Program-made: the position numbers and the translations under genes
Shown: positions 23,774-32,775 of the stretch, in pieces
Layout of the letters: each line of letters opens with the position of its first letter
Numbering within the stretch: the first letter of the stretch is position 1
Assembly: GCF_008000995.1 (NCBI RefSeq)
Contig: NZ_CP042828.1
Span: forward strand, 4,826,882-4,890,881
Direction: 5' to 3'
Origin: Ruania zhangjianzhongii
Lineage (GTDB): Bacteria > Actinomycetota > Actinomycetes > Actinomycetales > Beutenbergiaceae
DNA length: 64,000 nucleotides
The notes under the pieces: generated by a model
Database searches by the model: none
The model's input: the letters and a program-made list of their open reading frames with translations, nothing else
What the model was told of the DNA's origin: nothing

Positions 23774-23807
23774 CGCCCGGCCTCGCTGATCACGGCGAGG
23801 CCGGGCG
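23774..23807. terminator. Bidirectional terminator between MerR gene and YdeI gene
   Basis: A perfect 13-bp stem (23774-23786 with 23795-23807) with an 8-base loop. Its right half overlaps the last codons of the convergent YdeI gene. Confidence 0.8.
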
Positions 23808-24383
23808 TCGTTGTGGGTAGAACGTCTCGCCCCGCGCCAGCATGTCCACGAATGTGACGATCTTGCTGGCGCGGGTCGAGGCGCGTTTCACACTCTGCAG
23901 CCGGTACAGCAGCGCGAAGCGGTTCTGCGAGGTGAGCACGTCGAACATCGCCTGAGCGTTCGGGTTCGCCGCCATCGCCGCGGCAAGGTCATCCGGCACG
24001 ACGGCGGTCGCCGGGCCTGCGTAGGCCCGTTCCCATCGGCCGTCCTTCTTGGCGGCCTCCACGGCGGCCCAGCCGGCCGGCTGCATCCGGCCCTCCGCCC
24101 CCAATCGTTCCACCCGGCCGACATTCTTCGCCGACCACTGGCTACGGGCACGGCGTGGTGTGTAGCGCTGCAAGCTGGTCTGGTCATCCCGGGAACGGGC
24201 CTGGCCATCGATCCAGCCGACGCAGAGGGCCTCCAGGACCGCACCCTCGTAGTTCAGCGACGTGAGCGTGCCGCCCTTCTTGGTCAGCACCAGCCAGACG
24301 CCAGGCGCGTCTGCGTGGTTCTGGGCTAGCCAGTCCCGCCACCCGGCGGCATCGGGCACCACCAGCTCCGGCAACTCGTCCAT
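23790..24383 (-). CDS. YdeI/OmpD-associated (OmdA) family protein
   Basis: 197 residues, cytosolic. Family hallmarks: WRDWLAQNHADAPGVWLVLTKKGG, LNYEGAVLEALCVGWIDGQ, RYTPRRARSQWSAKNVGRVERL and FDVLTSQNRFALLYRLQSVKRASTRASKIVTFVDML. These proteins have been linked to stress and antimicrobial-peptide tolerance, without a proven reaction. The ATG at 24383 has GGAG upstream. The longer in-frame reading into the 15-bp tandem repeat would add a DRDRDD array and overlap plsC; it is not preferred but cannot be fully excluded. Confidence 0.85.
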   Translation of the reverse strand: MDELPELVVPDAAGWRDWLAQNHADAPGVWLVLTKKGGTLTSLNYEGAVLEALCVGWIDGQARSRDDQTSLQRYTPRRARSQWSAKNVGRVERLGAEGRMQPAGWAAVEAAKKDGRWERAYAGPATAVVPDDLAAAMAANPNAQAMFDVLTSQNRFALLYRLQSVKRASTRASKIVTFVDMLARGETFYPQRRPASP

Positions 24384-24419
24384 CCGCACTCCATCGTGGT
24401 CGTCCTGCTCGTGGTCGTC

Positions 24420-24464
24420 TCGATCGCGGTCGTCTCGATCGCGGTCGTCTCGATCGCGGTCAGT
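24420..24464. repeat. Three tandem copies of a 15-bp unit
   Basis: TCGATCGCGGTCGTC is repeated three times (last copy ends CAGTC) between the YdeI start and the plsC stop; the final bases overlap plsC. It is a potentially variable-number repeat in the YdeI leader. Confidence 0.8.
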
Positions 24465-25032
24465 CTTCGTCCCGCAGTCGCGGCGGGATCCCCAGACCGG
24501 GCCGTACGCCGGTCTTGCCATCGTAGAACTCACGGATCCGGTCCATATCGGCGCGCACGTCACCGGTGAGCCGGAAGGTGGGGCCGAGGCCGGTGGTCAT
24601 CGTCCGGCGGTCCACGTAGCCGAGGGTGACCGGCAGATCAGCCTCCCGGGCAATCCGGTAGAACCCGGAGCGCCAGTACTCGGACCGGCCACGGGTGCCC
24701 TCCGGGGTGACCACCAGGAAGAACCGGTCCCCGGCCTCCAGCCGGGCGACGACCTCCCCGACCACCTGGGAGGGGTCGCGCCGGTCCACCGGGATCCCGC
24801 CGAGCGCGCGCATCAGCGGTCCGAACGGGCGGCGGAAGAGCTGGTGCTTGCCGAGGAACTTCACCCGGATCCCGGAGCGCCAGCTCAGTGCCAGCATCAG
24901 CACGAAGTCCCAGTTGGAGGTGTGCGGGGCGCCGATGAGAATCCCGGCCGGCTCGGTCGGCTTCTCCGGCACCCGGTACTGCCAGCGGCTGACCGCCCAG
25001 TAGATGCCGGCGACGGCTCGAGTGATCGACAT
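24460..25032 (-). CDS. PlsC-type acyltransferase
   Basis: 190-residue glycerolipid acyltransferase-like protein. The catalytic block I is HTSNWD (HxxxxD, His near residue 37) and block III is VVTPEGTR (EGTR). Length is short for a housekeeping 1-acyl-glycerol-3-phosphate acyltransferase and resembles the small 1-acyl-G3P acyltransferase-like branch; the exact acceptor is unknown. It starts 15 bp after the lpdA stop, so it is probably in that operon. Confidence 0.88.
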   Translation of the reverse strand: MSITRAVAGIYWAVSRWQYRVPEKPTEPAGILIGAPHTSNWDFVLMLALSWRSGIRVKFLGKHQLFRRPFGPLMRALGGIPVDRRDPSQVVGEVVARLEAGDRFFLVVTPEGTRGRSEYWRSGFYRIAREADLPVTLGYVDRRTMTTGLGPTFRLTGDVRADMDRIREFYDGKTGVRPGLGIPPRLRDED

Positions 25033-25047
25033 CAGGTGCCGGTCGGC

Positions 25048-26448
25048 TCAGAGGTTGAGCATGTGCCCGGAGATACCGTGCACGGCCTCCTTGATCGCCT
25101 CACCGAGGGTCGGGTGGGCGAACACGTTCCGGGAGACCTCGTCCGCGGTCAGATCCCACTTCTGTGCCAGGTTGAGCACCGGCAGCAGCTCGGTCACATC
25201 GGGGCCGATCAGGTGCGCGCCGATGATCTCGTTGTACTGCGAGTCGGCCACCACCTTCACGAACCCGACGGCCTCGCCCAGACCCATCGCCTTACCGTTC
25301 GCGGTGAACGGGAACTTGGCCACCTTCACGTCGTAGCCGCGCTCGGTGGCCTGCTCCTCGGTATAGCCGAAGGAGGCGATCTGCGGCTGGCAGTAGGTCG
25401 CGCGCGGGATGAAGTCGAAGTCGATCTCCTGGGTCTCGGCGCCGGCGATCGTCTCGGCCGCCACCACCCCCATCGCTTCGGCGGTGTGGGCGAGCATCAG
25501 CTTGCCGGTGACATCGCCGATCGCGTACACGTTCGCCACGTTCGTGCGTCCGCGCGCGTCCACGGCGATCGCGCCGCGCTCGGTGACCTGCACGCCGATC
25601 GTGTCCAGGCCGTAGCCCTCCACCCGCGGGGCGAAGCCGATCGCAGAGAGCAACCGGTCAGCCTCGAGCACCTGGGAGTCGCCGCCGTTCGCGGGACTGA
25701 CCGTGACCTTCACTCCGGAGCCGGTGTCCTCCACCCCTTCGACCTTGGTGGAGGTCATCACCTTCACGCCGAGCTTCTTGTAGTGCTTGGCGAGCTCCTT
25801 GGAGACCTCCGGGTCCTCCGTGGGCACCATCCGGTCGAGGAACTCCACGATGGTCACGTCCACGCCGAAGTTCTTCATCACGTAGGCGAACTCCACGCCG
25901 ATCGCGCCGGAGCCGGCGATGATGATCGAGTCCGGGAGCTCGGCGTCGAGGATCTGCTCCTCGTAGGTCACCACGTTCTTGCTCACCTGCACCCCGGGGA
26001 GCATCTTCGTGGTCGCACCTGCGGCGACGATGAGGTCAGAGAACTCCAACTCGGTGGTGGCGCCGTCGTCGGCCTGCACCGAGAGCGAGGTGGGCGAGGT
26101 GATCGTGCCCCAGCCGTCCACCTCGGTGATCTTGTTCTTCTTCATCAGGAAGTGCACGCCCTTGACGATGCCGGCGGACACCTTCCGGCTGCGCTCGTGC
26201 GTGGGCCCGTAGGACATCGCGGCGTCACCGGTGATGCCGAACTTGTCCTTCTCGTGGGTGAGCAGGTGTGAGAGCTCCGCATTGCGCAGCAGCGCCTTGG
26301 AGGGGATGCAGCCGACATTCAGGCAGACACCGCCCCAATACTGCTTCTCCACCACCGCGACCGATTTGCCCAGCTGCGCCGCGCGAATGGCGGCGATGTA
26401 TCCACCGGGACCGGCTCCGAGTACAACGACGTCATAGTGTGCAGTCAC
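25048..26448 (-). CDS. lpdA: Dihydrolipoyl dehydrogenase (E3)
   Basis: 466-residue flavoprotein that reoxidises dihydrolipoamide in 2-oxo-acid dehydrogenase complexes and passes electrons to NAD. The FAD motif is [19 protein letters not shown], the redox-active disulfide [13 protein letters not shown] (Cys42, Cys47), the NAD motif [16 protein letters not shown], the second FAD site VYAIGDVT, and the C-terminal catalytic [13 protein letters not shown] (His-Glu). All are intact. The GTG start lies seven bases after TAGAGT and lacks a ribosome-binding site. Confidence 0.96.
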   Translation of the reverse strand: MTAHYDVVVLGAGPGGYIAAIRAAQLGKSVAVVEKQYWGGVCLNVGCIPSKALLRNAELSHLLTHEKDKFGITGDAAMSYGPTHERSRKVSAGIVKGVHFLMKKNKITEVDGWGTITSPTSLSVQADDGATTELEFSDLIVAAGATTKMLPGVQVSKNVVTYEEQILDAELPDSIIIAGSGAIGVEFAYVMKNFGVDVTIVEFLDRMVPTEDPEVSKELAKHYKKLGVKVMTSTKVEGVEDTGSGVKVTVSPANGGDSQVLEADRLLSAIGFAPRVEGYGLDTIGVQVTERGAIAVDARGRTNVANVYAIGDVTGKLMLAHTAEAMGVVAAETIAGAETQEIDFDFIPRATYCQPQIASFGYTEEQATERGYDVKVAKFPFTANGKAMGLGEAVGFVKVVADSQYNEIIGAHLIGPDVTELLPVLNLAQKWDLTADEVSRNVFAHPTLGEAIKEAVHGISGHMLNL

Positions 26449-26455
26449 GCATCTG

Positions 26456-26461
26456 ACTCTA
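26456..26461 (-). promoter_or_regulatory. Leaderless -10 box of lpdA
   Basis: The minus strand reads TAGAGT, seven bases, then GTG at 26448. Confidence 0.5.
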
Positions 26462-26650
26462 CTGCCGCAGACCAGTGCCCGGCCACGGGACGAATGAGCA
26501 GTTGCTCACACCGGCTGGCCGTCCCGGTTCGCACACCGCACCCAGGTGCCGGTACTCGCGCCGGTTCTGGCGGGCCGGTGACCGGTCCGGCTGGGGCTGG
26601 GTGATGGCGCGCCCCGGGACTGCTCGCCGTGACAAACGCCGCACACCGCC

Positions 26651-26676
26651 CTAAAGTTCGGGTACCCGAACTTTAG
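26651..26676. promoter_or_regulatory. Perfect 26-bp palindrome upstream of mntH (metal-regulator operator)
   Basis: Two 13-bp arms (26651-26663 and 26664-26676) meet without a gap: CTAAAGTTCGGGT and its reverse complement. It lies about 120 bp before mntH in a 344-bp intergenic stretch otherwise without genes. By position it is most likely the site of a DtxR/MntR-type manganese repressor. The regulator is not in the window. Confidence 0.7.
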
Positions 26677-26792
26677 TAGCCGAAATTTCCGTCCGGAGTG
26701 GTCGTCGCTGCCGGACCGTCCCGCGGCCCCGCGTGGGGACGGTCCAGCGACCGCCCGCGCGGGGACGCTCAGACGGATCGAGAGGAGCACTG

Positions 26793-28076
26793 GTGACCCG
26801 TCCCGCCACGACGCCAGCCTCCCGGCCCCACTCCCCGGATGCGGCTGCACCGAACGGGCGACGGGGTCAGCGCAGCCGTGTGCTGCATCTGATGGGGCCT
26901 GCGTTCGTGGCGGCAGTCGCCTATGTGGACCCCGGGAACGTGGCGGCCAACCTCACCGCGGGCGCCCGGTACGGATACCTGCTGCTCTGGGTGCTGGTAG
27001 CCGCGAACCTGATGGCTGTGCTGGTGCAGTACCAGTCCGCGAAGCTGGGCCTGGTCACCGGCCGGACGATGCCGGAGCTGCTCCGGGGCCGGCTCCGCCG
27101 CGGGCCACGGTTGGCGTACTGGGCACAGGCGGAGCTGGTGGCTGCCGCCACCGACCTGGCCGAGGTGATCGGCGGCGCGATCGCGCTCTCCCTGCTGTTC
27201 GACCTACCGCTGGTGTGGGGTGGGCTGATCGTGGCCGTCGTGTCGATGGCGCTGCTGCTGGTGCAGGACCGTCAGGGGCAGCGCCGGTTCGAGCATGTGA
27301 TCGTCGGCCTGCTCGCGGTGATCACCGTCGGGTTCGTCGCCGGACTGTTCGTGGCGCCCCCGGACCCGGCCGCGATGGCCGGCGGGCTGCTGCCCCAGTT
27401 CGCTGGTACGGACAGCGTCGTCCTGGCGGCCGGGATGCTCGGGGCCACGGTGATGCCGCACGCGATCTACGTGCACTCGGCGCTGGCCCGGGACCGGCAC
27501 GGCCACGCCAGCACGCCGCAGCTGCGCCGCCGGCTGCTCGGCGCCACCCGGTGGGACGTCATCATCGCGCTCGCCGTGGCCGGCTGCGTGAACATCGCGA
27601 TGTTGCTGCTGGCCGCCGCCAGTCTGCAGGGGGTGTCCGGGACCGACTCGATCGAGGGCGCCCACGCAGCGGTGACCGCAGCACTCGGCCCGGGGATCGG
27701 GATCGCGTTCGCGATCGGGCTGCTCGCCTCCGGGCTCGCCTCCACCTCGGTCGGTTGCTACGCGGGCGCCACGATCATGGCCGGGCTGCTGCACAAGCGA
27801 ATCCCGGTGCTGGCCCGCCGGGCGATCACTGCCGTGCCGGCGCTGGTGCTGCTCGCCGTGGGCGTGGATCCCACGTGGGCGCTGGTCGCCTCCCAGGTGG
27901 TGCTGAGCTTCGGCATCCCGTTCGCCCTGGTCCCGCTGCTGCGGCTGACCTCCGACCGGGGCGTGATGGGTTCCGCCGCCAACGGGCGGGGAGTGCGCTG
28001 GCTACTCGCCCTGATCGTCGTGGCGGTGGTCGCGTTGAACCTGGCACTCGTCGTGCTCACCCTGACCGGCGGCTGA
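26793..28076 (+). CDS. mntH: Nramp-family divalent metal (Mn2+) transporter
   Basis: 427 residues, 11-12 TM helices. The metal site is visible: DPGN in helix 1 (YVDPGNVAAN, residues 46-49) and MPHAIYVHS in helix 6 (near 220), the Asp/Asn/Met set that binds Mn2+ and moves it with protons. The N-terminal 30 residues are disordered. The GTG at 26793 has GAGGAG upstream; the longer frame from 26733 lies in the leader. The upstream palindrome suggests repression when manganese is plentiful. Confidence 0.95.
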   Translation: MTRPATTPASRPHSPDAAAPNGRRGQRSRVLHLMGPAFVAAVAYVDPGNVAANLTAGARYGYLLLWVLVAANLMAVLVQYQSAKLGLVTGRTMPELLRGRLRRGPRLAYWAQAELVAAATDLAEVIGGAIALSLLFDLPLVWGGLIVAVVSMALLLVQDRQGQRRFEHVIVGLLAVITVGFVAGLFVAPPDPAAMAGGLLPQFAGTDSVVLAAGMLGATVMPHAIYVHSALARDRHGHASTPQLRRRLLGATRWDVIIALAVAGCVNIAMLLLAAASLQGVSGTDSIEGAHAAVTAALGPGIGIAFAIGLLASGLASTSVGCYAGATIMAGLLHKRIPVLARRAITAVPALVLLAVGVDPTWALVASQVVLSFGIPFALVPLLRLTSDRGVMGSAANGRGVRWLLALIVVAVVALNLALVVLTLTGG

Positions 28077-28223
28077 GACAGCGCACAGGTCAGCTGCACC
28101 CGCCGCGTTCCGTACCCGGGTGTGCGGCGTGCGTCGGGGTGCTGCGAGGGGGAACGGGAGCGATGCCGACGGCAGCACGCTCGATGCGCGGGCCGTGGCA
28201 TGCCGCCGTCGAAAGCCGACTGC

Positions 28224-28229
28224 GACAAT
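28224..28229 (+). promoter_or_regulatory. Leaderless -10 box of hrpB
   Basis: GACAAT, six bases, then GTG at 28236. It selects this start over in-frame codons up to 28122. Confidence 0.45.
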
Positions 28230-28235
28230 GGCCCG

Positions 28236-30884
28236 GTGACATCGCACCCGCACCTGTTCGACCTGGATCGGATCGGTGCCGGGCTCGTCGTCTCGACGGC
28301 CCGCGGCGACCTGGAGCGCGGGCTCGCGACGGGCGCTGCGGTCGTGACAGCACCGCCTGGCACCGGCAAGACGACCGTCGTGCCGCCCCTCGTCGCCAAT
28401 CTCACGGCGAAGCGGGGCGCGACGGGTCGCGTCCTGGTGACCCAGCCCCGACGGGTCGCCGTCCGCGCGGCCGCTCGGCGCATCGCGCACCTGGACGGCT
28501 CACCGCTCGGTGGCCCCGTCGGGTTCACCGTGCGGGGCGAGCACCAGGTCTCGGCAGACACGCGGATCGAGGTCGTCACGCCCGGCGTCCTGCTCCGCCG
28601 ACTGCTGAACGACCCTGGGCTCGACGGCGTTGACGCCGTGATCCTCGACGAGGTGCACGAGCGATCGCTGGACGGCGACCTGCTGCTCGGGATCCTCGCC
28701 GAGGTGCGCGCCCTGCGCGACGACCTCGCGCTCGTCGCGATGTCCGCGACGCTGGACGCCGGCGCGATCAGCGCCCTGATCGGCGGCGCGATCATCGACG
28801 TGCCCTCCGCACTTCACCCGCTGACGGTGGATTACGCGCCGGCTCCCGCCTCGCGCCTCGGTCCGCGCGGCGTCACCCGCGAGTTCCTCGACCACCTCGC
28901 CGGCGTCGCGGTCGAGGCGCAGGCCTCGGACGAGGTCGACGCCCTCGTCTTCGTGCCCGCCGCCCGCGACGTCGACGAGGTGGTGACGCGAATCCGCGCT
29001 GGCTCCTCGGCCGTGGACGTTCTCCCGCTGCACGGCCGGCTCTCCGCACGCGATCAGGACCGCGCGACCACGGGCCGCGCCCGCGCATCGGATCCGCCGC
29101 GCATCGTCGTCAGCACCGCCCTCGCCGAGAGCTCGCTCACCGTTCCCGGCGTGCGGCTCGTCATCGACGCCGGTCTCTCCAGGGAGATGCGCCGCGACCA
29201 GGCACGCGACATGTCGGGCCTCGTCACGGTCAGCGCGTCGCGCGCGAGCGCCGAGCAGCGCGCCGGACGCGCGGCACGCCAGGGGCCGGGGCGCGTCGTG
29301 CGCGCCTACAGCGAGCCCGAGTTCGCGGCGTTCCGTTCCTCGACCGACCCTGAGATCGCCTCCGCCGACCTCACCGATGCGGCGCTCCTGCTCGCTGCCT
29401 GGGGAACACCGGCGGCCCGTGGCCTGCCGCTGCTCACCCCACCGCCGCGCGCATCGATGGTCCGCGCGACCGCCACGCTCACGGCCCTGGGGCTCACTGA
29501 CGAGAGCGGCCGCATCACCGGGCTCGGATCCCGGGTCGCCCGTATGCCCGTCGGCGCCCGGGAGGGCCGCGCGCTGCTCGTGGCCACCGGTGCACACCGG
29601 GTGACTGCCGGATCCGGGGACCCGGGGCTGCGGGCCGGCCAGCACTCCGTCGACGCCGCGGACGAGATCGATCCGCGCGCGGCGGCGGAGACGGTCGCCG
29701 CGCTCTCGAGTGGGATCCGCGAACCCGGCGCCGATCTCTCCGTGCTGCTGCAGGGGCTGCACCGAGGCGATGTTCCCGGAGTGCAGCGGTGGCGCGCCGA
29801 GGCCACGCGACTCACTCGCCTCGCCGCCGGCGTCCCTGGCCACGCTCCCGCTCGCGACCGCGAGCGGCGCGCCACGAGACCTGGCGCCGTACCAGAAGCC
29901 ACCCGGCTGGCCGGGATCATCGCGGCACTCACCCGCCCCGCATGGATCGCCCGGCGCGTCGGCGACGGATCCCGCGCCTACCTGTTTGCCAGCGGCACTC
30001 GCGCCGCCCTGCCCGAGAGGTCGTCGCTCACCGGATCCGAATGGATCGCCGTGTCCGAGGTGCAGCGCGCGCAAGGGCGTGTCGCGGAGGCGACCGGAGC
30101 GGTGATCCGGCTCGCGGCGCCGCTCGGTGAGCACGATGCGCTGCGGATCGGGGAGGTGAGGGCCGTACGGCAATCGACGGTGGTCGACGGACGCGTCCGC
30201 GTTCGCGAGGAGCGCCGGCTGGGCTCGATCCTGCTTTCGTCCACACCGTCGCAGCCCCGCACGCAGGAGTGCTCCGACGCCCTCACGGCATACCTGCGGG
30301 AGAACGGCCTCGGCGCCCTCGACTGGTCCGAGAAGGCGACGATGCTCCGACGCCGGCTCGCCCTCCTCCACCGAGAGCTCGGCGATCCGTGGCCCGACGT
30401 CTCGGACCAGGAGCTTCTCGGCCGTCTCGACGGCTGGCTGGGTCCGGACCTCCGGGCCCCGACGCTCGGCGCGGTCAGCGTGGCCGCCGCTCTCCAGCGA
30501 ATCCTGCCCTGGCCCGAGGCGTCGCGGCTCGCCTCCCTCGCACCCGAGCGCCTCGAGGTGCCGTCCGGCGCGGGCGTGCGCATCCAGTACGCCGAAGACC
30601 CCGATACCCGTCCCGTCGTCGCGGTGAAGCTCCAGGAGGTGTTCGGTCTCGCCGAGACCCCGCGTCTTGCCGACGGTCGCGTGCCCGTGCAGTTCCATCT
30701 GCTCTCCCCCGCGCGCCATCCACTCACCGTGACCGACGACCTTGCGTCGTTCTGGAACGGCCCGTACCGGGACGTGCGCAAGCAGATGCGTGGTCGCTAC
30801 CCGAAGCATCCGTGGCCGGAAGATCCCTGGACTGCGTCCGCGACTGCGCGGACGAATCGGGCGCTGCGCGGACCGAGGCGCTGA
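28236..30884 (+). CDS. hrpB: ATP-dependent RNA helicase HrpB (DEAH/DExH family)
   Basis: 882 residues, close to the usual 800-850. Motif I TAPPGTGKTTVVPP, motif II LDEVHERSLDGD (DEVH), motif III AMSATLD, motif V VVSTALAESSLTVPGV and motif VI SAEQRAGRAARQGPGR are all present, followed by HA2 and the HrpB C-terminal domain (FWNGPYRDVRKQMRGRYPKHPWPEDP). The RNA substrate of HrpB is not established. Codon use differs from the neighbours: Leu is mostly CTC and Val GTC, against CTG/GTG around it, suggesting acquisition from another actinobacterium. Confidence 0.94.
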   Translation: MTSHPHLFDLDRIGAGLVVSTARGDLERGLATGAAVVTAPPGTGKTTVVPPLVANLTAKRGATGRVLVTQPRRVAVRAAARRIAHLDGSPLGGPVGFTVRGEHQVSADTRIEVVTPGVLLRRLLNDPGLDGVDAVILDEVHERSLDGDLLLGILAEVRALRDDLALVAMSATLDAGAISALIGGAIIDVPSALHPLTVDYAPAPASRLGPRGVTREFLDHLAGVAVEAQASDEVDALVFVPAARDVDEVVTRIRAGSSAVDVLPLHGRLSARDQDRATTGRARASDPPRIVVSTALAESSLTVPGVRLVIDAGLSREMRRDQARDMSGLVTVSASRASAEQRAGRAARQGPGRVVRAYSEPEFAAFRSSTDPEIASADLTDAALLLAAWGTPAARGLPLLTPPPRASMVRATATLTALGLTDESGRITGLGSRVARMPVGAREGRALLVATGAHRVTAGSGDPGLRAGQHSVDAADEIDPRAAAETVAALSSGIREPGADLSVLLQGLHRGDVPGVQRWRAEATRLTRLAAGVPGHAPARDRERRATRPGAVPEATRLAGIIAALTRPAWIARRVGDGSRAYLFASGTRAALPERSSLTGSEWIAVSEVQRAQGRVAEATGAVIRLAAPLGEHDALRIGEVRAVRQSTVVDGRVRVREERRLGSILLSSTPSQPRTQECSDALTAYLRENGLGALDWSEKATMLRRRLALLHRELGDPWPDVSDQELLGRLDGWLGPDLRAPTLGAVSVAAALQRILPWPEASRLASLAPERLEVPSGAGVRIQYAEDPDTRPVVAVKLQEVFGLAETPRLADGRVPVQFHLLSPARHPLTVTDDLASFWNGPYRDVRKQMRGRYPKHPWPEDPWTASATARTNRALRGPRR

Positions 30885-30990
30885 CGCCAACAGATCGTCG
30901 GGACCGGTCGGTTACGGTGGGAGTGGCATCGGACGTGCCCGCACACCACAGACGAGTAAACTTCCGGTCAACGAGCGAGAGGGAGAAGCG

Positions 30991-31443
30991 ATGGTCGCGC
31001 TGGAGCGAGCCGAATGGGCCGACACGGACCTGCAGCGGCTGGTCGCGGAGCACAAGACGGAGATCGACGATCGGTACGGCACCGAGGAGGTGCCCGAGGT
31101 CGACCCGGCCACAGTGCGTGCCGCCGTCCTGGGACGGATCGGCGACGAGGCGGTCGCCTGCGGCATCCTCACCCACCCGGTGCCCTCGTTCGAAGGAACC
31201 ACCGGCGAGCTCGGCCGGATGTTCGTGGCCCCGGGTCACCGCCGCAAGGGCATCGCCAAGGAGCTGCTCCGCGAGCTGGAGGCGGCCGCCGTCGAGCTCA
31301 AGTTCGAGCAGCTCGTGCTGGAGACCGGGATCAAGCAGCCGGAGGCGATCGGCCTGTACTCCTCCGAGGGCTATCGGATCATCGACAACTACCCGCCATA
31401 CGAGGACTCCCTCGACTCGCGCTGCTTCGCCAAGGCGCTCTGA
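30991..31443 (+). CDS. GNAT-family N-acetyltransferase
   Basis: 150 residues. The acetyl-CoA signature GRMFVAPGHRRKGIAKELLREL (Q/RxxGxG/A as RRKGIA) sits near residue 75-95, followed by LVLETGIKQPEAIGLYSSEGYRIIDNYPPYEDS, typical of stand-alone small-molecule or protein acetyltransferases. A ribosome-binding site GGGAG lies upstream of the ATG, with TAAACT (30957-30962) as -10. It follows hrpB by 106 bp and is independently expressed. Substrate unknown. Confidence 0.9.
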   Translation: MVALERAEWADTDLQRLVAEHKTEIDDRYGTEEVPEVDPATVRAAVLGRIGDEAVACGILTHPVPSFEGTTGELGRMFVAPGHRRKGIAKELLRELEAAAVELKFEQLVLETGIKQPEAIGLYSSEGYRIIDNYPPYEDSLDSRCFAKAL

Positions 31444-31459
31444 GGCGCCACCCTCCCGG

Positions 31460-31484
31460 GTGCCGGACCGAGCCCGCCCGGCAC
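31460..31484 (+). terminator. Possible terminator after the GNAT gene
   Basis: A 7-bp stem GTGCCGG/CCGGCAC with an 11-base loop, 17 bp after the stop and before a convergent gene. Weak. Confidence 0.35.
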
Positions 31485-31534
31485 GGCACGACTTCCTGCC
31501 CAGGGACGCCGCACCGTAGCGCCTTGGCGACCCT

Positions 31535-32194
31535 TCAGGCCACGTCCCGGAACGCGCTCTGGTGCGCGGCGATCAGCAGCCACACCAGGCAGAGGAGACG
31601 CGCTGCCACCCCGAACGGACCGAGCGCAGGTGCCACCAGCACCACCAGGGCGCCGACGGCGCACCACCCGGCGAGAGCACCGGTCACCCGGAGCATCGGG
31701 GACCACAGCAGCGACCGGGCCAGCCACGCCACGTAGAGGCCGAGCGTGGCCACATGCAGCTCGCCGCCACTGAGCCAGGCGACGGTGTGCAGCACGTGGA
31801 TCGCCGCGTCGTCGGACACCGGTGCCACCACGGCGAGCGCGAAGCCGGCCACCGCCGCCAGCACGAGCACCCCCACCCCCACCAGCAGCGCCATGCGAAC
31901 CCGGCGCACCGACCGCACCGCGTGCGGCACGTAGGCGCCGTAGACATACAGGGCAGCGGCCGCCACCAGCTGGCTCGCCGCCACCAGGTAGATGGCGCCG
32001 ATATGCCCGGCGAGGTAGGCGGGCGCCTCAGGGTCGCCTGGCTGCGGCATCGCGGTACGGCTCAGTGGACCGAGCACCAACGCGCCGAGCGCCGACGCCG
32101 CCAGCAAGACCACGCAGGAGAGCATCACGGCAGCACCGGCACCGCCACCGGCGCGTTGCACCGATAGTGCTGGGGTGTGCTCGTCCTCGCGCAT
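31535..32194 (-). CDS. Polytopic membrane protein of unknown function
   Basis: 219 residues with about six TM helices: near 20-45, 68-90, 100-125, 137-155, 165-185 and 190-210. The loop between helices 1 and 2 (LSRTAMPQPGDPEAPAYLAGH) is the only long soluble stretch. I do not recognise a family. The ATG at 32194 follows GAGGTGGAAG, a plausible ribosome-binding site; ATG at 32221 is an alternative. Its 3' end faces the GNAT gene. Confidence 0.65.
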   Translation of the reverse strand: MREDEHTPALSVQRAGGGAGAAVMLSCVVLLAASALGALVLGPLSRTAMPQPGDPEAPAYLAGHIGAIYLVAASQLVAAAALYVYGAYVPHAVRSVRRVRMALLVGVGVLVLAAVAGFALAVVAPVSDDAAIHVLHTVAWLSGGELHVATLGLYVAWLARSLLWSPMLRVTGALAGWCAVGALVVLVAPALGPFGVAARLLCLVWLLIAAHQSAFRDVA

Positions 32195-32307
32195 GCCACT
32201 TCCACCTCTTCGTGCTGACACGGTAGGCCACCACCGCTTTCACGGCGCTGTCATGGCCCGATGCCCGCTGACCAGAGCGAGTCGGCCCGGACGTGGGAGC
32301 GGGCGGC

Positions 32308-32339
32308 GATCAGCGAGTCACAGCTGACGCCCGCTGATC
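32308..32339 (-). terminator. Terminator of the mntA-hepT operon
   Basis: The hairpin GATCAGCG/CGCTGATC (8 bp) encloses a second stem GTCA/TGAC. It overlaps the hepT stop codon on the minus strand. Confidence 0.55.
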
Positions 32340-32775
32340 AGTCCGACTCGGTCCGGCGTTCCTCGCCGACGACGTACCGTGCCACCGCGGAGACGAATTG
32401 ACGGAGGTGGCTCAGATCCTCCAGGCGGGCGACGACGATCGCGTCATCGACGTCGGCATAGTCATGCACCAGCACGTTGCGGAAGCCGACCGCCTGGCGC
32501 AGGCCGACCGCCAGTTCAGGCTCCAGGACGCCGTGCTCACCGAGCAGACGCATCGCGTCGCCATTGTCAGCAGGAGGGCCCCAGCCCGCGCTGGCACACA
32601 GGTGCTGTGCGGTATCGACACCCGCCTCGATCGCAGCGACGAAGGAGTACTTGACTCCCCGAAGCCAGATGGGGTCGCTGCGCCGCTCGGCGCCGGCTCG
32701 CGCCTCACCGTCCAGGAAGGACAGTTCCTCGGTGATGCCGCGCAATAGTCGTTGGATCCGGAGCAGGTCAACCAT
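32338..32775 (-). CDS. hepT: HepT-family toxin (HEPN ribonuclease)
   Basis: 145-residue helical HEPN protein of the type VII HepT/MntA toxin-antitoxin system. The RNase motif RX4HXY is intact as RNVLVHDY (near residue 100); the Tyr is the residue the antitoxin AMPylates in studied systems. It acts as an RNase (reported tRNA or mRNA cleavage) when unmodified. Start ATG 32775 has GGAGAG upstream; GTG 32784 is possible. It overlaps the 3' end of mntA by 8 bp, hence is translationally coupled. Confidence 0.9.
   Translation of the reverse strand: MVDLLRIQRLLRGITEELSFLDGEARAGAERRSDPIWLRGVKYSFVAAIEAGVDTAQHLCASAGWGPPADNGDAMRLLGEHGVLEPELAVGLRQAVGFRNVLVHDYADVDDAIVVARLEDLSHLRQFVSAVARYVVGEERRTESD

Noticed and set aside
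28500-30890. 796-codon minus-strand open frame opposite hrpB
   Set aside because: No recognisable motifs; the helicase on the plus strand has the complete DExH motif set.
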